Shown in pieces: positions 60,941 through 64,000 of a stretch of 64,000 bases of DNA. The stretch is taken from NCBI GenBank assembly GCA_030601885.1, contig JAUWAU010000002.1, forward strand, positions 186,001-250,000, given 5' to 3'. Under the pieces are notes generated by a model that was given only the letters and a program-made list of their open reading frames with translations, did no database searches and was not told the DNA's origin. The position numbers were made by a program, and so were the translations under genes. The stretch is from Armatimonadota bacterium. GTDB taxonomy: Bacteria; Armatimonadota; Zipacnadia; JAUWAU01. Within the stretch, counting starts at the first letter, position 1, and every line of letters starts with the position of its first letter.

Positions 60941-61137
60941 AGCCCGGCGATGAGCATGAATGCGTCCTCCGGCGTGCCGGTCATGCTGCCGTCCCCAAAG
61001 ACCACGGGCTCATAGCGTTCGTGGCTATAGGTGTACATTGCCAGTTGCCAGAGCTCTTTACTGCCGAGGTAGCGCAGGCGGCACAAGTGAACCGGCGTCT
61101 CCCGCATGCGTTCGACGTACTCTTCGGGCGTCTCGGT
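60928..61137 (-). pseudogene. Gene remnant on the minus strand (TPEEYVERMRETP...)
   Basis: The frame ending at 60928 reads TETPEEYVERMRETPVHLCR, continues LRYLGSKELWQLAMYTYSHE and RYEPVVFGDGSMTGTPEDAF, and ends MLIAGLYLR. This is protein-like, with a sensible mix of hydrophobic and aromatic residues. Upstream the frame becomes non-protein-like and hits a stop about 40 nt further. An internal ATG at 61107 gives only 59 aa. It looks like the C-terminal remnant of a larger gene; the family is not recognised. It overlaps the end of the beta-helix gene on the other strand. Confidence 0.5.
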
Positions 61138-61151
61138 ACACCCCGGCCACG

Positions 61152-61340
61152 GTGCTGCGTTGCCCGCAGCCGGAGGTATTCAAGGCGCTCGCCAGAAGCA
61201 GGAAGCTAAGACCGTTCCTGCTTGGGGCGCTCGCGCCGGACGTGCTGGTGGTGGACGGGCAGCATCTCCAGGCGCTGAAACGAGAACTGACCTGGGCCGG
61301 ACTGTCGGTCTCCCCGGAGTTGGTCATTGCGGCACGGTGA
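61152..61340 (+). pseudogene. Gene remnant resembling a helicase-associated C-terminal domain
   Basis: The frame encodes about 62 residues: VLRCPQPEVFKALARSRKLR, PFLLGALAPDVLVVDGQHLQ and ALKRELTWAGLSVSPELVI, then AAR and a stop. The spacing of hydrophobics and the LAPDVLVV strand resemble the helicase-C-3 (XPB/Ssl2-associated) domain end, but this is a tentative match. There is no plausible start or upstream body. It lies back to back with the minus-strand remnant, 14 bp apart. Confidence 0.4.
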
Positions 61341-61514
61341 AGGATTATGCTGTGCGTTTGCTACTATCGTCCGACTCCCTCTGGCCGGGGCTGCAGGATG
61401 CGAAACCCGGGGACGAAGCCGTGAAACTGGCAGATGCTGCGGAGGCTCACTGAGGGCTTGACCGCTCCAGGAGATGACCCGTCTACGTCGCCGGCAAGCA
61501 AGAGGCAACAGCAA

Positions 61515-62516
61515 ATGGCCAAGAAAAGGCGCGGGAAGAAACAAGCGGACTGGGCCGAGGCCAAGAAGCGTTGCCGCCTCAACGCCGAGGAGGTGAGGAT
61601 GGCCAAGGAAATGGGCCTAAGCCCGCGGAGCCTCATCAAGAACATCCCGCCGAAGAGCGAACCGTGGAAGGCGCCGGTCAAGGCATGGGTGCGCGAGATG
61701 TATGAAAAGCGTCAGGAGAAGGCAGCCAATAGGAAACAACGGGCGAATCGCGCGCCGGCGCGACGCGCGGAGCAGAGCGCCTCGACCCAGCCTGCCGCCG
61801 AGGCGGCAGCGACCGGTTCCGCTGCACAACCCTCCGTCACCCACAAAGCGTACATGCCTTCGGACGGCGAGACGAACGCTGCGGCGCGCTTTGATGGGGT
61901 GTATGCTCCCGATCCGTTCACCGACGTGCTCGGCTCGCACGTGGATCTTCCTGACGTTATGGAACTGGAGGACTACGGGCCACCGGACGAGGCGGAGACC
62001 GCGGCGCAAAACCGCTACATGGAAAAACGCCAACGGGATTTCCGCCTTGCGGCCGAGCGCATTGCAGACGCATTCGGGCGTTTTCCCTCCGTTTGCAGGG
62101 CGGTGCTGCTTGGGTCCGTTGCCATCCCTCTGCACAAGGAGGTCCCGCGATTTCGGAGGTTTCGCCGGGCAGGCATCGCAATATGGCACGAGTGTAGTGA
62201 CGTAGACTTGGCCGTGTGGGTGACCGACCTTGCGGATCTGCGGGCCCTTCGCAAGACAAAAGCGCGGACGGTGAGTGAGCTCTATGAAGAGACGGCGATT
62301 GGCGTGGCGAGTCACCAGGTCGATGTTTTCATCGTTGAGCCTGGCACTGACCAGTATCTTGGTCGCTTGTGCGAATTCGCAAAGTGTCCGAGCGACAGAC
62401 GCAAATGCCGGGCCCCGGGCTGCGGAAATCCGCCATTTCTGCGACAGCACGCGGAGTTCACGCTCAGGCCGGGAGCTTTGGATCCCAGCAAGATCGTTGT
62501 TCTCTTCACCAGATAG
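61515..62516 (+). CDS. Nucleotidyltransferase fused to a lysine-rich N-terminal module
   Basis: The 333-aa protein has three parts. Residues 1-70 form a basic helical module (AKKRCRLNAEEVRMAKEMGL, SLIKNIPPKSEPWKAPVKAW, VREMYEKRQ) that resembles small stand-alone hypothetical proteins. Residues about 70-165 are a linker. The rest is a polymerase-beta-like nucleotidyltransferase: LLGSVAIPLH (GS motif), ECSDVDLAVWV (DxD metal site), HQVDVFIVEP (third Asp). A Cys-rich tail (CEFAKCPSDRRKCRAPGCG) may bind zinc. ATG 61515 has AGAGG upstream. Function is unknown; related nucleotidyltransferases modify RNA, proteins or small molecules. Confidence 0.75.
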   Translation: MAKKRRGKKQADWAEAKKRCRLNAEEVRMAKEMGLSPRSLIKNIPPKSEPWKAPVKAWVREMYEKRQEKAANRKQRANRAPARRAEQSASTQPAAEAAATGSAAQPSVTHKAYMPSDGETNAAARFDGVYAPDPFTDVLGSHVDLPDVMELEDYGPPDEAETAAQNRYMEKRQRDFRLAAERIADAFGRFPSVCRAVLLGSVAIPLHKEVPRFRRFRRAGIAIWHECSDVDLAVWVTDLADLRALRKTKARTVSELYEETAIGVASHQVDVFIVEPGTDQYLGRLCEFAKCPSDRRKCRAPGCGNPPFLRQHAEFTLRPGALDPSKIVVLFTR

Positions 62517-62535
62517 CCATAGGAGGCAGCCTTCC

Positions 62536-63312
62536 ATGAAAATCGGGCTTGCCGGTTGGGCGATCGTACACCGGTTCAAGGCAGAGGAGAATCCGCTGCA
62601 GCTTCTGGACTACTTCCGCGTGGCGAAAGAGGAGTTCGACATCGACGCCGTGGAGCTGAACAATGTGTTCATGGCGTCCCACGACGATGCGTACCTGCAG
62701 CAGATCGTTCACGCGGCGAAGGCTGCAGGGGTGACCATGCTTGGTGTGGCCGTGGACGGCACGGGGGACCTGAGCCTCACTGACGAGGCTCAGCGCAAGA
62801 AATCCGTCGCGAACGCCATGGAGTACTTCGGCATCGCCGAGAAGCTCGGCCTGCAGTACTTCCGCGTCAACACCGGCGGCAAGCCGGACGGGGGCGAGGA
62901 CGCCATTCAGGCGTGCATCCGGAGCTTCCGGGAGCTTGGCGAGGAGGGGAAGCGACGCGGGATCGCCATTGCGACTGAGAACCACGGCGGCCTCTCGTAT
63001 GACCCCGACGTTATGGTGCGCATTATCAAGGAGGTCGGGCTGCCGAGCGTCCGCACGCTGCCCGACTTCGGCAACTTCCCCGACGAGATACGTTACGAGG
63101 CCATCGAGAAGATCATGCCGTACGCCATCGCGGTGCACGCCAAGTGGCACCGGCGCGACGGCACGCGCTTCGACATCCCGCGCCTCATGGACATCGTCAA
63201 ACGCAGCGGCTTCGACGGCTACGTCTTCATCGAGGACAGCGGTAAGAGGTTCGGCAAGGAGGATCGGGAGGGGATTCTGGAGCTGAAGGCCGAGCTGGAG
63301 AAGTGTATGTAG
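62536..63312 (+). CDS. Xylose-isomerase-like TIM-barrel protein (cytoplasmic)
   Basis: The 258-aa protein is a sugar phosphate isomerase/epimerase-type barrel: MKIGLAGWAIVHRFKAEENP, FRVNTGGKPDGGE, ATENHGGLSYDPD (metal-ligand Glu), LPDFGNFPDEIRYE (Asp), AVHAKWHRRDG and FIEDSGKRFGKEDREG. It lacks a signal peptide but shares ENHGG and the Asp strand with the protein at 7096. AGGAGG 9 nt before ATG 62536. It starts 19 bp after the nucleotidyltransferase gene, so both may be co-transcribed. Confidence 0.85.
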   Translation: MKIGLAGWAIVHRFKAEENPLQLLDYFRVAKEEFDIDAVELNNVFMASHDDAYLQQIVHAAKAAGVTMLGVAVDGTGDLSLTDEAQRKKSVANAMEYFGIAEKLGLQYFRVNTGGKPDGGEDAIQACIRSFRELGEEGKRRGIAIATENHGGLSYDPDVMVRIIKEVGLPSVRTLPDFGNFPDEIRYEAIEKIMPYAIAVHAKWHRRDGTRFDIPRLMDIVKRSGFDGYVFIEDSGKRFGKEDREGILELKAELEKCM

Positions 63313-63343
63313 GCGACGGGGCCAAGCAGTTGATTGCCTTCGC

Positions 63344-63374
63344 CACGGGCGGCGCCGGTATCTGCTCGCCCGTG
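63344..63374 (+). terminator. Possible terminator after the TIM-barrel gene
   Basis: CACGGGCG and CGCCCGTG form an 8-bp stem with a 15-nt loop 31 nt after the stop, followed by TGTGCTTATT. The stem is short and the U-tract weak. Confidence 0.35.
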
Positions 63375-63395
63375 TGTGCTTATTGGCCGGAGCAG

Positions 63396-63484
63396 CACGG
63401 GTTGGCCCCGTACGGGGTCCCGCTTGCTACTCTGCGAAGTAGCTCGCTACGTAGCACGAGTCAGACAGGGACGAGCAACCCCTG
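63396..63484. repeat. MITE-like repeat, copy 2
   Basis: Bounded by CACGGGTTG (63396) and CAACCCCTG (ending 63484), an imperfect inverted pair. Apart from one base at the insertion point (GGTCCC here, CGTCCC there) and one in the right terminal repeat, it matches copy 1 (20285-20403) without the 30-bp insertion. It lies in the gap between two convergent genes. The element has no coding capacity. Confidence 0.75.
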
Positions 63485-63510
63485 CCACCCGGCGACCGGC
63501 TGCCTCTCGG

Positions 63511-64000
63511 CTAAGGCGGAGCAATGAGATTGTCCCCGTCGTTTGTGGCCACGTCGCTGTTCTCGACGGCGATGGCCGCCTGCCTGCCCGGACTCAAACG
63601 GCAGCCGTGCACCTGGCAGCCTCGGGCATTGTCGAACGAGATCGCGGCCCTTATCCGCGGCTCGTCACGCGCGTCGAGGATGGTGGTGTCCGACACGCAC
63701 ACGTTTCTCGAGTCTGCGACCGTGATGCCGCATGTCGCCGGGTTGAGGATCTGGTTGCCGGACATGCAGATCTCCTGGCTATCGCGGATCTGTACCGCGC
63801 CATCGGGATGGTGCGTGTCCGAGAACTGATTGCCGTTGATGATCACGCCGCGCGTTCGCTCAACCTTGATACCGTCGAGGCTCTCCTTGGCGTAGTCGGG
63901 GTTGTGGTCGAAGACGTTGGAGCCGACGACGACATTGCTGCTGTCCTCGATGACGATGTTGCGCTTGTGGCCGCTGAAGAATGTGTTGCCGGTAATGCTG
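63511..64000 (-). CDS. C-terminal part of a secreted beta-helix protein (runs off the window)
   Basis: The frame is open from 64000 down to the stop at 63511 and encodes beta-helix coils with Asn ladders: SITGNTFFSGHKRNIVIEDS, SNVVVGSNVFDHNPDYAKES, INGNQFSDTHHPDGAVQIRD, MSGNQILNPATCGITVADSR. The N-terminus lies beyond the window. The architecture resembles the two other beta-helix proteins here. Confidence 0.8.
   Translation of the reverse strand, partial: SITGNTFFSGHKRNIVIEDSSNVVVGSNVFDHNPDYAKESLDGIKVERTRGVIINGNQFSDTHHPDGAVQIRDSQEICMSGNQILNPATCGITVADSRNVCVSDTTILDARDEPRIRAAISFDNARGCQVHGCRLSPGRQAAIAVENSDVATNDGDNLIAPP

Noticed and set aside
61434..61514. Upstream extension of the nucleotidyltransferase gene
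   Set aside because: The in-frame start at 61434 adds Pro/Asp/Ser-rich residues, whereas AGAGG stands before ATG 61515, which begins the conserved-looking module.

Overview
The window is GC-rich bacterial DNA. Its centre, about 8.0-43.1 kb, is one near-complete flagellar gene cluster, and every gene in it lies on the minus strand. Both P-ring (FlgI, with FlgA) and L-ring (FlgH) genes are present, so the host has an outer membrane. The flanks carry secreted beta-helix proteins, a large glycoside-hydrolase-like protein, xylose-isomerase-like TIM barrels, a uroporphyrinogen-decarboxylase-like protein, a Gfo/Idh oxidoreductase and subtilases ending in FlgD-Ig-like domains. This mix is typical of uncultured polymer-degrading lineages (Armatimonadota, Hydrogenedentota and similar groups). 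The phylum is an inference; no rRNA or other taxonomic marker gene is present.

Layout. 0.1-4.6 kb (-): secreted glycoside-hydrolase-like giant. 4.9-6.0 kb (+): UroD-like protein. 6.0-7.1 kb: apparently non-coding, with two strong hairpins. 7.1-8.0 kb (+): secreted TIM-barrel protein. 8.0-43.1 kb (-): flagellar cluster, in transcription order flgB, flgC, fliE, fliF, fliH, fliI, fliJ, a lytic transglycosylase gene, fliK, flgD, a small ORF, flgE, flbD, motA, motB, fliL, fliN, fliO, fliP, fliQ, fliR, flhB, flhA, a small membrane ORF, flgF, flgG, flgA, flgH, flgI, flgJ, flgN, flgK, flgL, fliW, csrA, fliC, fliD, fliS, fliT-like. 43.2-56.0 kb (-): an orphan C-terminal fragment, beta-helix protein, Gfo/Idh oxidoreductase, HEAT-TPR protein, lipoprotein, two paralogous subtilases and an outer-membrane-barrel candidate. 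56.6-63.3 kb (mostly +): small membrane protein, 2-hydroxyacid dehydrogenase, two thioredoxin-fold proteins, beta-helix protein, two gene remnants, a nucleotidyltransferase fusion and a second TIM-barrel protein. 63.5-64.0 kb (-): the 3' part of another beta-helix gene.

How the genes work together. The cluster encodes the export apparatus (FlhA, FlhB, FliOPQR, FliHIJ), MS-ring (FliF), rod and hook (FlgBCFG, FliE, FlgDE, FliK), rings, stator (MotAB, FliL), junction and cap (FlgKL, FliD), filament (FliC), chaperones (FlgN, FliS, FliT-like) and the FliW-CsrA pair that in other bacteria controls flagellin translation. The genes for the switch proteins FliG and FliM are absent from their usual slots (fliF-fliH and fliL-fliN), although FliF keeps a C-terminal segment resembling the FliG-binding region. 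No flhF, flhG, fliA, flgM or chemotaxis gene is visible.

Other notable signals are a 333-bp tandem duplication inside an oversized fliK, a two-copy MITE-like repeat with terminal inverted repeats (one copy between flgF and flgG), an NPVH autocleavage motif in FlhB, a hydroxyacid dehydrogenase without the Rossmann glycines, gene remnants at two junctions, and a nucleotidyltransferase fused to a conserved-looking lysine-rich N-terminal module.
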